Notes under the pieces: generated by a model
Told to the model about the DNA's origin: nothing
Seen by the model: only the letters and a program-made list of their open reading frames with translations
Databases searched by the model: none
Made by a program: the position numbers and the translations under genes
From: Microbacterium sp. MF43
GTDB lineage: Bacteria; Actinomycetota; Actinomycetes; Actinomycetales; Microbacteriaceae
Assembly (NCBI RefSeq): GCF_012847295.1
Contig: NZ_JABBDY010000002.1
Coordinates: 744,001 to 808,000, forward strand
Length of the DNA stretch: 64,000 bases
Direction: 5' to 3'
Part shown: positions 42,201 through 49,724 of the stretch, in pieces
How the letters are laid out: the number at the start of each line of letters is the position of its first letter
Numbering within the stretch: the stretch's first letter is position 1

Positions 42201-42562
42201 GTCGCCCTCGACCGGAGATAGGTCGTCGTGGCGCGATCCGCGGTCTCGTCCGCTTCCTTGCTCCATGCCCCGCGCACGTAGCTCATGAGAGTCCGGTCGC
42301 TCTGCCGGAATGAGCCGTCCTGCGCTGCCGCGTTGAGCCGAAGCCACTTGTCCGGGGTGAGGACGGCGGCGATCGCGTCGAGCAGCGAGGACTTGCCCGA
42401 GCCGGATGCTCCGGTGAACAGGTGACCGGCGCGGGCGACGTCAACGGTGATGTGACCGGAGAACGTGCCCCAGTTGACGATTTCGACCTGGGCGAGGCGC
42501 CACTGCCCAGGCCGGCTCGGATCAATCTCCTGTGCGTCAGTGGGAAAACTCAGCATCGTCAT
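39209..42562 (-). CDS. jetC: JetC, Wadjet SMC-like ATPase
   Basis: 1117 aa from the ATG at 42562, overlapping jetB by 4 nt (ATGA); longer frames upstream are non-coding. Walker A GASGSGKSS is at ~51-59. Two long coiled coils fill the middle (~240-480 and ~600-860) with hinge-like sequence between. The ABC signature LSGGQRQKLVI lies near 990 and Walker B IVLDEAFDKAD has Asp1038-Glu1039. This is the SMC-like motor (MukB/JetC type) that extrudes DNA loops. Operon order and both neighbours confirm the call. Confidence 0.95.
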   Translation of the reverse strand: MTMLSFPTDAQEIDPSRPGQWRLAQVEIVNWGTFSGHITVDVARAGHLFTGASGSGKSSLLDAIAAVLTPDKWLRLNAAAQDGSFRQSDRTLMSYVRGAWSKEADETADRATTTYLRSRATWSGILLRYENLRDEPVVLMRVFHAPGTRTEPTALKDARIFCRGDVELLDVKSHVESGIDARRMSKAFPDALITTGGRHGRFHERVIRQFGFRGDATLQLLHKTQSAKNLGTLDALFRGFMLDQPGTFSRADTAVEQFSELDAAHKHVVDLRKQADALRKVDEAITAFDLAVAETAALSDLHDAVEPFTATLKLRLAKDAAGPARAALARAESELSAAKREQQLAAEALETARARVRDEGGARVELLQERIDRAQRDEDAIGQYRAQLAAELTRIGAPMPEDAAQFAELLAAAVTEAERDIPAASFEVRDAASRARKALDEVTRQIQSLRDHRSNLDEKLLSARRFLAEAIGVPDSALPFAGELTSVAEHHSAWRGAAERVLAPLATTLLVRDEHLAAARRAAESRTLGVRLVIEAVPHSVDEPRRPKDGRSLVHRLTVSDGPFAAYVRKRLATEFDYACVSHPDELDDVERGVTIGGLVKRNSRRYEKDDRHGVGDATRWVLGGDTDARLEALLERRREAVAAVEKTAARDADADAARQDAVTRRDVFTRVSTFTWDRVDVMSAAAVTTARLDELRDLTSESGTLRDAQDAAERATQRLGDANEHHARALGQDAVDRNHVHSIAAQIAELEAAPHAPVDEPIADALEVRFRTERRSVTLETVDEVARKVQSALSREKDAAAGRAADAEARFAGRAAEFRLGWPAASAELTGEIGDRYGYRELREGILARGLPEKETEFQKLLRERSQDVVAHLLSDLRDAPGLIRERILPVNASLGRSPFEGADRFLEIDVKTTRTPEVDDFFTDLRRIVEGNWADESATGAEQRFAVLQRVIGRLGSKDRIDIDWRNRVLDTRLHVGFLAREKDVTGRVLRVYDSAEGLSGGQRQKLVIFCLAAALRYQLTEEEDAVPRFGSIVLDEAFDKADSRYTRNAMDVFREFGFHMILATPQKLLQTLEPYVGAITSVSNPDRDSSRLANVVFSIDQPQITAAPPAESHA

Positions 42563-43218
42563 TCGGTCTGGTCCTCGACATCCATCGACGGGGCGGCACC
42601 CTCGCCGCTGCCTTCGCGAGCAATCCGCTGGTACTCCGCGGTGATCGCGCGGATCTGGTCGGCGTCGACGAGCAGGCGCAGCACGGGTGAGATCTCTGCG
42701 CGGTCGTCGCCGACGGCGTGCAGCACGCGGAGCTTGTTCTGCATCTTTTTCCACGACGAGTTCACACGACTTGCGAAGTCCTTCTCGTCCCGGTCGGGGG
42801 TTCGGAAGACAGCGAGCTGCTCGAACACCTCCGCCTGGCCGACGATCACGCGCCCGCGCCCCTCCTCGCTCAAGAGGGTCTGCCGCAGGACGAGCAGCAT
42901 TGCGGTGTCGAGGAAGGTCAACGCCTCCGAACGCACCGCCTTCGGCGCGTCGTCGGACGGAGCGTTGCGGACGAACGCGAACTCGTTGTCCCGATCGATC
43001 ACCAACTCGAGGAACAGATCGGCGAGCCGTGAACGGATGACAGCTTCGTCGGTGAGCAATACCGCCCACAGCTGCGCCTCCCGTGCACCGGAGAGGTAGG
43101 GGCCGCGCACCAGGCGCAGGAGCACTCGCCGTGTGCGATCCGGGAGTTCTCCCGGGTCGCCACGCCAGAGGCCGGCGTGCTCGTCGGTCACCGCATCCAC
43201 GGTCGTCGGTTCGGTCAT
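42559..43218 (-). CDS. jetB: JetB, Wadjet kite-type subunit (DUF4194)
   Basis: 219 aa from the ATG at 43218, overlapping jetA (ATGA). DUF4194 features are visible: LVRGPYLSGAREAQLW, TFLDTAMLLVLRQTLL, WKKMQNKLRVLH, mostly winged-helix in pattern. Corresponds to MukE/kite in the Wadjet SMC complex. The acidic C-terminal tail (GAAPSMDVEDQTE) is not conserved in the family. Confidence 0.93.
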   Translation of the reverse strand: MTEPTTVDAVTDEHAGLWRGDPGELPDRTRRVLLRLVRGPYLSGAREAQLWAVLLTDEAVIRSRLADLFLELVIDRDNEFAFVRNAPSDDAPKAVRSEALTFLDTAMLLVLRQTLLSEEGRGRVIVGQAEVFEQLAVFRTPDRDEKDFASRVNSSWKKMQNKLRVLHAVGDDRAEISPVLRLLVDADQIRAITAEYQRIAREGSGEGAAPSMDVEDQTE

Positions 43219-44723
43219 ATCACCGCTCCTGTGAATCGATGCGCGGCGACAATTGCCGCGCGGGCGACCCCGTCGGCGCCCTGCCAAGTAAGGACTTCCG
43301 GCTCGTCGTCCACGGTGCCCTGCTCCGCCGCGATGGAAAGCAGCCCGACTACGCTGCCCACGCCTTGCGTCGCGGGGTGGCGTGCGAGCACGTCGCCAAC
43401 CGTGCACGACGGCGCGTCCGCGAGCAGGTCATTGACGTTGCGGGTCAGCTCGTCGAAGTCGATCTCTGTCTCCCGTGCGATCGCGCGCAGCTCCTCGAGG
43501 CTCGCCACCGATGCCGACTGCGAGACGACCTCACCGGCAGCGGCGAACTCCGCAGGATCGTGCAGGTCGATCGCGCCGACACTCGACAACGACACGGCGG
43601 ACAGGTCCAGGGTGAGGGGTGTCGGATGCCACGGGCGGATGTGGGTGGCGGCCTCCACCCCCGCTCGCTGCGCCTCACGCAGAAGCGTGCGAAGAACCCG
43701 ATCGCGCTGATAGTCCTGCGACTGCACGTAACGGCGCAGAGCCCGCGCGAACAGTGTGATGACGTCATGGATCTCGGCGCTCCGGCCCTTGAGCGTCGTC
43801 AGAAAGGAGCGCAACGCCCGCCGCTCTTCGGGCGACAGGTCCCGAGCGAACCGGCGGTCCAGGACGCGACGGATGTCGGCCTCGAACGCGGCGCCGAGCG
43901 CGGGGTCGAGCACGAGCTGCGCGAAGGCCGCGAAACTGCGACCCGCATCCGACTCAGAGATGTGGTCGATCCCACGGAACACCTCGTCGACTACCGCAGC
44001 CTGAGAAACATCGGACTCGACGATCTTCGCCCTCAGCGAAGTGTTGAGTGCCTCGAACTCGGCCCGCACACGGGCGAAGTCATCCGGAACGTCCGCCGCC
44101 TGCGCCAAAACGTCCCGCACGCGTTCGAGGGCCCGGTCCTCATCGATCGCAGCCTCGTCACCCGAACGCAGACTCTCGATACGGCGCTCAATCGCCTCGA
44201 TCTCCTCCTCGAGGAGGGCGATACGCGCCGACACGTCGGGATCAGTATCGATCGCGAGGCGACGGACCTGCGCCGCAAGGCTCGCGAGCCGCGACTCGGT
44301 CACGCTTGACCTGGGTGCCGCCCGGCCCTGGAGGAAGCGGATGCCGGCGATCGCGTCCGGGGAGAGCTCGAGCGTCTCACCCCGCGCTTCCGACGAGGGT
44401 CGACGGACCAGGAATCCGGCCGAGCGCCACTCGCCGCAATAGCCCTTCGCGGTCAGCGGCAGAGGGAGCCCTTGCGCGCGAAGCCGTTCTAGGTCCGCAT
44501 CAATCCGCTCATACAATTCCTCGGCGTCCACGCGACGTTCGTCTCCGCCCAAGTGGATGCCGAGAAGACCCGCGATGACCGGTGCACTGTCCGCTCGGAG
44601 GAGCCTCCAAGCCGCATCCCGCTCAACGAGCTGGGCAAGCTCGAGAACCTGGGCGACAGCGGGCACGCGTCCATTCTGAACGACGACACCGACATCAACC
44701 GACGAGAACAGACGTCCGCCCAC
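43215..44723 (-). CDS. jetA: JetA, Wadjet kleisin subunit (DUF3375)
   Basis: 502 aa from a GTG at 44723, 10 bp after the stop of the DUF1877-like gene. DUF3375 pattern: an N-terminal winged-helix region with KGYCGEWRSAGFLVRR, a helical middle rich in Glu/Arg (ARIALLEEEIEAIERRIESL) and a C-terminal region with DYQRDRVLRTLLREAQ. It is the MukF-like kleisin that joins JetC heads and JetB. All four Wadjet genes are intact and translationally coupled. Confidence 0.93.
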   Translation of the reverse strand: MGGRLFSSVDVGVVVQNGRVPAVAQVLELAQLVERDAAWRLLRADSAPVIAGLLGIHLGGDERRVDAEELYERIDADLERLRAQGLPLPLTAKGYCGEWRSAGFLVRRPSSEARGETLELSPDAIAGIRFLQGRAAPRSSVTESRLASLAAQVRRLAIDTDPDVSARIALLEEEIEAIERRIESLRSGDEAAIDEDRALERVRDVLAQAADVPDDFARVRAEFEALNTSLRAKIVESDVSQAAVVDEVFRGIDHISESDAGRSFAAFAQLVLDPALGAAFEADIRRVLDRRFARDLSPEERRALRSFLTTLKGRSAEIHDVITLFARALRRYVQSQDYQRDRVLRTLLREAQRAGVEAATHIRPWHPTPLTLDLSAVSLSSVGAIDLHDPAEFAAAGEVVSQSASVASLEELRAIARETEIDFDELTRNVNDLLADAPSCTVGDVLARHPATQGVGSVVGLLSIAAEQGTVDDEPEVLTWQGADGVARAAIVAAHRFTGAVI

Positions 44724-44733
44724 ACGGACGCAG

Positions 44734-45255
44734 TCACCCGATGAGATACACCATCCCGCGGCCCTCCGCTACGAGCGACTCGACGAACTCCTGAGCACGC
44801 CGGAGGAAGTCGAGCACGTATCGAAGCTCGTCCTCATCGTCCGCACCGTGCGGACTGCGCCATGCTCGCGCCCACGCCCGCACGCGGGACTCGTCGATCG
44901 CACAAAGGTCGTCACGGATCGCCGGCACTTCCTCCGGGAGGATCGTCTTCACCCACGGGTCCCAGCCCATGTCGTGCATCGTCACGTGCCCCTCGAACAT
45001 TCGGTAGCACGAACCGGCTCCGGGGACGTCTGGCGTCGGGTGCGTGAGGGACTGCAGAGCAGACCAGGCCTTGTCGAGGTAGAGCATGTCGCGTCTGGGC
45101 GAAACCTGCTCGAACGTCGCGACACTCACACTCGCGTGCGGCTCCATCCCCCACGCGTCAGCGAGCGGATCGCTGGAGAGGATGCTGTGCGGGTCGTCGA
45201 CCGCCTGCTGAACGAGGTCGGCGTCGAAAGCGTATGCGTAGTAGCGGATTCCCAT
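44734..45255 (-). CDS. DUF1877/YfbM-like small protein heading the Wadjet operon
   Basis: 173 aa from the ATG at 45255; the longer frame to 45375 is arginine-rich and runs into non-coding sequence. It begins MGIRYYAYAFDADLVQQAV and has DMLYLDKAWSALQSLTHP, the LDKAW signature of DUF1877/YfbM-like proteins. There is no signal peptide or membrane segment. Its stop is 10 bp before jetA, so it is cotranscribed with the Wadjet genes. Function unknown: it may be an accessory or immunity protein, or a passenger. Confidence 0.72.
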   Translation of the reverse strand: MGIRYYAYAFDADLVQQAVDDPHSILSSDPLADAWGMEPHASVSVATFEQVSPRRDMLYLDKAWSALQSLTHPTPDVPGAGSCYRMFEGHVTMHDMGWDPWVKTILPEEVPAIRDDLCAIDESRVRAWARAWRSPHGADDEDELRYVLDFLRRAQEFVESLVAEGRGMVYLIG

Positions 45256-45606
45256 CCGTCGAGCATCGCGTCGCGGATCCGGCAGGAATCGCCGCTGTCG
45301 ACACATCGGGGACAACTCGAACGGGCCCCGGTCTGTGGAGGAATGGGCACACGAACTGACCAGCGGGGACGCCATCTCTTCCTGTGACTCACGGCGCCTC
45401 CTCTGGAGACGGAGGGATTCGGGCTCGCGGTCTCCCCCGCGGACACGCGGAGACTCCGCCTCATCCGGATGGGACCGAGCATGTTGATGAACGTGCGGTC
45501 GCGAGCACGACCAGATCGCTCAGCGCCGCCCGCTGCGTAAGCATGGCAGAAATGGCAGATTCCTTCCCAGGTGCAAGATAAAATGCCCCTGACCAGGAAT
45601 TTTCCA
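45256..45606. other. Right end of the defence island without a supported gene
   Basis: Contains the third tRNA-Ser fragment (45405-45419) and a short GC inverted repeat. Open frames on both strands are short or arginine-rich. No integrase or excisionase fragment was seen. Confidence 0.5.
45405..45419 (-). repeat. Third, decayed tRNA-Ser 3' fragment
   Basis: GGAGACGGAGGGATT matches 15 bp of the border repeats at 37095 and 45607; the following bases (CGGGCTCG) still resemble a T-arm. It lies inside the right border, between the DUF1877-like gene and the right repeat, in sequence with no supported gene. Confidence 0.55.
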
Positions 45607-45627
45607 GCGGAGACGGAGGGATTTGAA
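45607..45627 (-). repeat. Right border: 3' end fragment of tRNA-Ser (candidate attachment site)
   Basis: Same 21 bp and orientation as 37095-37115; here the T-arm continues as AACCCTCG, so a little more of the tRNA is kept, but the anticodon arm is absent and no complete tRNA can be folded from the flanks. Confidence 0.72.
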
Positions 45628-45959
45628 CCCTCGCCGAACGACATTTCCTCAGTCACACTGAGCGTGCGGGCGCGTGATTACGCGGGTCTTGAGGTTTCGC
45701 AGACTATGTGCGATGTGTGCGGACGGGGCCAATCTTTCTCAATTCGTTCCCACTCGCGGACGCGAGTATGGATCGCGTGATCAGCAAGTCCGGGCTGGCC
45801 GCCACCCACTTCTCGTGAGATTGGAACCCTCTGCGTCCGGCTGGAGGTGCAGCCGAGATCTCGCTGTTCTGGGAACCCGACCGGCCGGAGGCGAGTGTGA
45901 CCGAGCTGAAGATCTCCCTCGCGCCCGAAGGAGCGTCGCGGTGACCGCGATGACCCCCG

Positions 45960-46363
45960 CGGGAGCGATTCGACCGCGCCGCGCCACCGAGGACCAAGCG
46001 CCTCGAATCCGCCTTCGCCAGCATTCCCGCCGGATCGCTTCTGCTCATCTCCTCACCCGCGGAGATCTCCGCGGAAGTGAGTCGCGTTCGTCCCGGCGAG
46101 GTCGCGTCGGTGCCCGACATTCGCCGGCCCCTCGCGAGCAGGCATCGAGCGGATGCCACGTGCCCGGTGACGACAGCGATGTACGTGCGGATCGTCGCCG
46201 AGGTCGCGATGGAACAGCTGCTGGAGGGAAGGCACCTTGACGACGTCCCCCGTTCCGGCGAGTGGTGGCCCCGCAGGATCCGATCGCGCAACGCATCCCC
46301 GGCGCACCGGAGCTCAGCAGCAGGCTGCGCGCGGACGAAGCGGCACGTTCGATCCGGCCATAA
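45960..46363 (+). pseudogene. Frameshifted gene remnant of unknown family
   Basis: A plus-strand frame reads FDRAAPPRTKRLESAF, SIPAGSLLLISSPAEISAEV, then CPVTTAMYVRIVAEVAMEQ and LLEGRHLDDVP up to ~46250. A frame change then continues FRRVVAPQDPIAQRIPG, APELSSRLRADEAARSIRP and stop at 46363. The amino-acid composition looks coding in both pieces, but no single frame spans them and no start with a ribosome site is evident. I do not recognise the family. The preceding bases (45628-45960) contain nothing supportable. Confidence 0.4.
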
Positions 46364-46413
46364 GGGCCACCCTCTCTCTCGCCGTCGGTCCACTTCGAAT
46401 CAGCGGCGACCGT

Positions 46414-47373
46414 TTACGCAAACGTGAGGGCGAGTGCGGTGTAGAGGGGGATGCCGATGGTGAGGTTGACGGGGAAGGTGATGCCGAGGCTGGTGGCGAG
46501 GGGGTAGGCGAGGTTCGCGTCGGGGAGCGACATGCGCACGGCGGCGGGCGCGGCGATGTAGGAGGCGCTGGCGCAGAGGACGCCGAGGATGGCGGCGCCG
46601 CCGACGCCCAGTCCGGCGGCCGCGCCGGCGAGCACGGCTGCGCTGCCGATCAGAAGGGGGAAGCCGATGGCGAAGGCGATCAGCCCGGCGGTGCTGGTGC
46701 GCAGCGCGGCGAACTTGTGGGCGGCTTCGATGCCGAGGGCGAGCAGGAAGAGGACGAGGGCTCCGCGGAACGGGTCGCCGAAGAACGGCTCGATGGGCGC
46801 GTAGCCGGCCTCGCCGACGATGGCGCCGATGGCGAGTCCGCCGGCGAGGAGGAGGATGGACTTTCCGGTGAGGATCTCGTGGATCGTGGTACCCCAGCCG
46901 GCGTGCCGGGCGGTGTGACGCCGGGCCAGCAGTAGGCCGACGAGGATGCCGGGGATCTCCAGCACCGTGAGCACCGTCGCGGCGTACCCGGGTACGGCGA
47001 TCTGGGCGGACTCGAGGGCGACCAGCGCGGCGGTGAAGGTGACCAGCGAGGTCGAGCCGTAGTGGGCGGCGATCGAGCCTCGGTCCACCGGGCCCAGACG
47101 CGTCAAGACCCGCAGCGCGAAGTAGGCGAGCACGGGCGTGAGCAGACCGAATCCGAGGGCGAGCAGCAGCGGGACGGCCAGCGACGCCGGATCGGTGTCG
47201 GCCAGCGCCACACCGCCCTTGACCCCGATCGCGAGCAGCAGGTAGATCGACAGGGTCTGCGTCAGCGCGTCGGGCACCTTCAAGTCCGAGCGCACCGCGA
47301 CGGCCACCACCCCGAGCACGAACGCGAGCACCGGAGCGCTGAGCAGGCTCGTCACCGCGGTTGAAGCATCCAT
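46414..47373 (-). CDS. SbtA-like sodium-dependent bicarbonate permease
   Basis: 319 aa from the ATG at 47373 (GGGGGAG 5 nt upstream); six more residues are possible from 47391. Two inverted five-helix repeats are visible, with the family blocks LAIGVKGGVALA, HYGSTSLVTFTAAL and SASYIAAPAAVRMSLPDAN, followed by LGITFPVNLTIGIPLY. The family (PF05982) imports bicarbonate with sodium in cyanobacteria and occurs widely in heterotrophs, where it probably feeds carboxylases. Divergent from the winged-helix gene, with an operator-like inverted repeat between. Confidence 0.88.
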   Translation of the reverse strand: MDASTAVTSLLSAPVLAFVLGVVAVAVRSDLKVPDALTQTLSIYLLLAIGVKGGVALADTDPASLAVPLLLALGFGLLTPVLAYFALRVLTRLGPVDRGSIAAHYGSTSLVTFTAALVALESAQIAVPGYAATVLTVLEIPGILVGLLLARRHTARHAGWGTTIHEILTGKSILLLAGGLAIGAIVGEAGYAPIEPFFGDPFRGALVLFLLALGIEAAHKFAALRTSTAGLIAFAIGFPLLIGSAAVLAGAAAGLGVGGAAILGVLCASASYIAAPAAVRMSLPDANLAYPLATSLGITFPVNLTIGIPLYTALALTFA

Positions 47374-47397
47374 CCCACTCCCCCAATGCATGAACGA

Positions 47398-47432
47398 AAC
47401 TTCATTTATCCCGGTGGACTATACATGAAGTT
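47398..47432. promoter_or_regulatory. Inverted repeat in the SbtA/winged-helix divergent promoter
   Basis: AACTTCAT (47398-47405) and ATGAAGTT (47425-47432) are perfect complements 19 bp apart, in an AT-rich gap with ACTATACAT between. This suits autoregulation by the winged-helix protein. Confidence 0.55.
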
Positions 47433-47478
47433 CACTTCACCTGATGACGATGTGTCGAGGCCGGGAGACAATGGGGGC

Positions 47479-47766
47479 ATGTCGACATGGACGTTCCTCA
47501 CCCATCACGCCCATGTCCTGTTGCACATCGCGCAGAACCCGGATGCCCCGGTGCAGGAGATCGCCGATGTCGTCGGCATCTCGACCCGGTCAGCGGTGAA
47601 GATCCTGGGCGACCTCGAAGCCGGCGGGTACGTCGAGCGCCACCGACGCGGCCGGCGCAACCACTACGTGATCCACCCCGAGCGACCGCTCCGCCACCCC
47701 TCGAACGCCGGACACGACACCGGCGACCTCATCCAGGCACTCGCAGACCTCCGCGACGACACCTGA
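47479..47766 (+). CDS. Small winged-helix regulator (MarR/ArsR-like)
   Basis: 95 aa from the ATG at 47479; upstream in-frame starts lie inside the promoter. Winged helix: LLHIAQNPDAPVQEIADVVG, STRSAVKILGDLEAGGYVER and HRRGRRNHYVIHPE form the recognition helix and wing. It has no ligand domain or sensor cysteines. Likely represses or activates the divergent SbtA-like gene. Confidence 0.82.
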   Translation: MSTWTFLTHHAHVLLHIAQNPDAPVQEIADVVGISTRSAVKILGDLEAGGYVERHRRGRRNHYVIHPERPLRHPSNAGHDTGDLIQALADLRDDT

Positions 47767-47801
47767 CCAGGCCGGTGCGATGGTCCCGTTACCATGGCGC
47801 C

Positions 47802-48095
47802 ATGGCGGTCACCGACGAGGCGATTCGGAAGATCCGGGACATGATGACGGCGGGGGAGCTCGCGCCGGGCGATCGGCTTCCGCCGGAGAAGGAGCTGAGC
47901 GAGCGCCTCGGGCTGTCGAGGAGTTCGCTGCGCGAGGCGGTGAGGCCCTCGAAGTGATCCGGGTGCGCGAGGTCCGTCGCGGCGACGGCACCTCCGTGAC
48001 GAGCTTGGAACCGCGTCTGCTGCTGGAGGCGATGAGCTTCGTAGTGGACCTGCACACGGGACGCTCGGTGCTGGAGGTCCTTGGGGTGCGAGTGG
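47802..48095 (+). pseudogene. Frameshifted, truncated GntR/FCD regulator
   Basis: ATG at 47802 opens MAVTDEAIRKIRDMMTAGEL and GLSRSSLREAV, a GntR winged helix. The frame is then lost near 47945 and resumes one base off as LEVIRVREVRRGDGTSVTSL, PRLLLEAMSFVVDLHTG, SVLEVLGVRVAVP. The FCD ligand domain is missing. It closely resembles the intact regulator at 57307 (RQGDGTYVTALEPGLLL). Confidence 0.8.
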
Positions 48096-48365
48096 CCGTG
48101 CCGACGACCACGGTCGCGACGGCGGGATAGCGAAGCGGGAACTGGAGTGCCGCCGTCGGGAGATCCACTCCGAATTTCGCGTGCGTCTGGGCGAGGGCCG
48201 TGGCGCGGTCGATCAGAGAGGCCAGCGCCTGCGCTCAAGGTCGCGCCCCGCGCCGGATCAGACGTGGCGAGAAGCCGGGAGTTGAGCGGCACCACCGCGA
48301 CCACCAACACTCCGCGTTCGGCAGCGAGCGGCAGCAGCGGGTTTGCCACCGAGGTATGCAACAGG
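48091..48365 (-). pseudogene. Decayed aldo/keto reductase fragment
   Basis: Minus strand: VANPLLPLAAERGVLVVAVV and PLNSRLLATSDPARGATL, then after a frame change ALAQTHAKFGVDLPTAALQF and PLRYPAVATVVVGTATRTP. This is the C-terminal third of a D-threo-aldose/L-fucose dehydrogenase-type reductase (compare AAVQFPLRHPAVVSVVAG in 52372-53358). It is cut where it meets the regulator remnant near 48090. Confidence 0.78.
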
Positions 48366-48369
48366 CGAC

Positions 48370-48832
48370 GCTTGGATTCTTCAGCCGTCGGGCGGGAGGG
48401 TCTGGTTCGCCCTTCCAGTGGATTCGTCGACCAGTTGTGACGCCACTGGGCACCAGGGGAGCGTTGCGAACGCGAGGGGTCGTCGCGGGCATCCTCGAGT
48501 ATCTCGGCGACACTCGGCCGAGATCGGGTGAGGAGCCGGACGCCCTCGTCGAACCATGCTCCTTGTCAGCTTGCCCGAAGATCGTTCGGATGTTCGACGT
48601 AGCCATCGGGCCGGCCGCCTTCTGCACCTTGGAGAGCATGTTGCGGACTAGATGGCCTGAGAGCATCGCGACGACGAAGCCTGGAACACGGTCGCGATCG
48701 CGGGGATCAGACCGGTGTGAGGATCGTTGATGACGAGTTCCACCTAGTCCAGCCCGCCGGCCCTCGACGAGCGCAGAAACCGGTCTGGAACGGCTGCGAC
48801 TCGGTGTCGCCGACTTCGAAGCCGAAGACTTC
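48370..48832 (-). mobile_element. IS256-family transposase remnant
   Basis: Pieces of an IS256-type transposase in several frames: EEVFGFEVGDTESQPFQTGF, then LVINDPHTGLIPAIATVF, HLVRNMLSKVQKAAGPMAT and WRHNWSTNPLEGRT. The catalytic domain is scattered by frameshifts and the ends are missing. It abuts the stop codon of the fuconolactonase-like gene and the aldo/keto reductase fragment. Confidence 0.75.
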
Positions 48833-48833
48833 C

Positions 48834-49724
48834 TCAGGCGAGGCGGTAGAAGGTGGCGCCGGCGCCGTAGGCCACCTCTCCCCATTCCGCGCCTGGCCCG
48901 CCCACGACGCGCATAACTCGCGCAGACCAGCCACTGATCGTGCAACGAGCGCCTCGCTCCGCGCTCACCGGCCAATCGCTGCCGAGAATGCTGCGGGAGG
49001 GCCCGAACTGCTCAAGTGCGTAGTCGACGAAAGCGTCGGATTGCTGGTTGAACGTCTGCTGATCTCCGGCTTCGGGCGCTAGACCTGAGATCTTGACGCG
49101 AACACGGGGAAGCTGCGCCGCCTGCCGGACATTATGCCGCCAACGCTTGCCCTCGGGCGAACGGATTCCGGCGGCGACCGGAGGTTTGCCGAGGTGATCG
49201 ATGACGACGTCAACTTCGGGCGAGCTCTCCACGATCTTCACGAAATCTGCGAACTGGGTGTGGCGGATGCATGCGTCGAAAGTGAAGCCACGCTCCGCGA
49301 CCATCCGCAGGCCGTAAGCGATCGCTGCGCGGCGAGATGGTCCGAGTTCCAAGTTTTCCATCGATTGCCTCACCCCGCGAACGAGGGAGAAGGACTGCAG
49401 GTGGTCCAAATGAGCATCTAGGGAAAGTGGGGCCGAGACGGTTGCGCCAGCGACCATAGCCGACAGTATTTTCCACTGGCCCGCTAGGGCGGAGACCCAT
49501 CGGGCTTCATTGAGGAATTCGTTCTGAGCGGCGCCGGCTTCCACGAAGACCGCTGCGGCGACGTTGCTGCCGGCCGCGCCAGCGTACTGTTCGATGGAGT
49601 AGGACGAAGCCAACTCGGCCCCGCTCTCGAGCCAGGGATAGCGGATGCGGCTGGTATCCCACAGGTGCATGTGTGCGTCGAGCAGCTTCGACGCCCCGAC
49701 TGCTGAGGGCGTGTCGGCGGTCAC
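48834..49724 (-). CDS. Amidohydrolase-family L-fuconolactonase-like protein
   Basis: 296 aa from a GTG at 49724 overlapping the SDR stop (GTGA). Amidohydrolase_2 fold: metal site LLDAHMHLWD (His18, His20) and RYPWLES early, ACIRHTQF, VVIDHLGKPPVA in the middle, and ILGSDWPVS near the end. These are the blocks of L-fuconolactonase/2-pyrone-4,6-dicarboxylate lactonase relatives. In this operon it should open L-fucono-lactone to L-fuconate in the cytoplasm. Last gene of the operon; its stop touches the IS256 remnant but the ending FYRLA is normal. Confidence 0.9.
   Translation of the reverse strand: MTADTPSAVGASKLLDAHMHLWDTSRIRYPWLESGAELASSYSIEQYAGAAGSNVAAAVFVEAGAAQNEFLNEARWVSALAGQWKILSAMVAGATVSAPLSLDAHLDHLQSFSLVRGVRQSMENLELGPSRRAAIAYGLRMVAERGFTFDACIRHTQFADFVKIVESSPEVDVVIDHLGKPPVAAGIRSPEGKRWRHNVRQAAQLPRVRVKISGLAPEAGDQQTFNQQSDAFVDYALEQFGPSRSILGSDWPVSAERGARCTISGWSARVMRVVGGPGAEWGEVAYGAGATFYRLA

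Noticed and set aside
39209-43069. Longer JetC of 1286 residues starting at 43069
   Set aside because: The first ~170 residues overlap jetB in another frame and are arginine-rich; the ATG at 42562 overlaps the jetB stop by 4 nt as in the rest of the operon.
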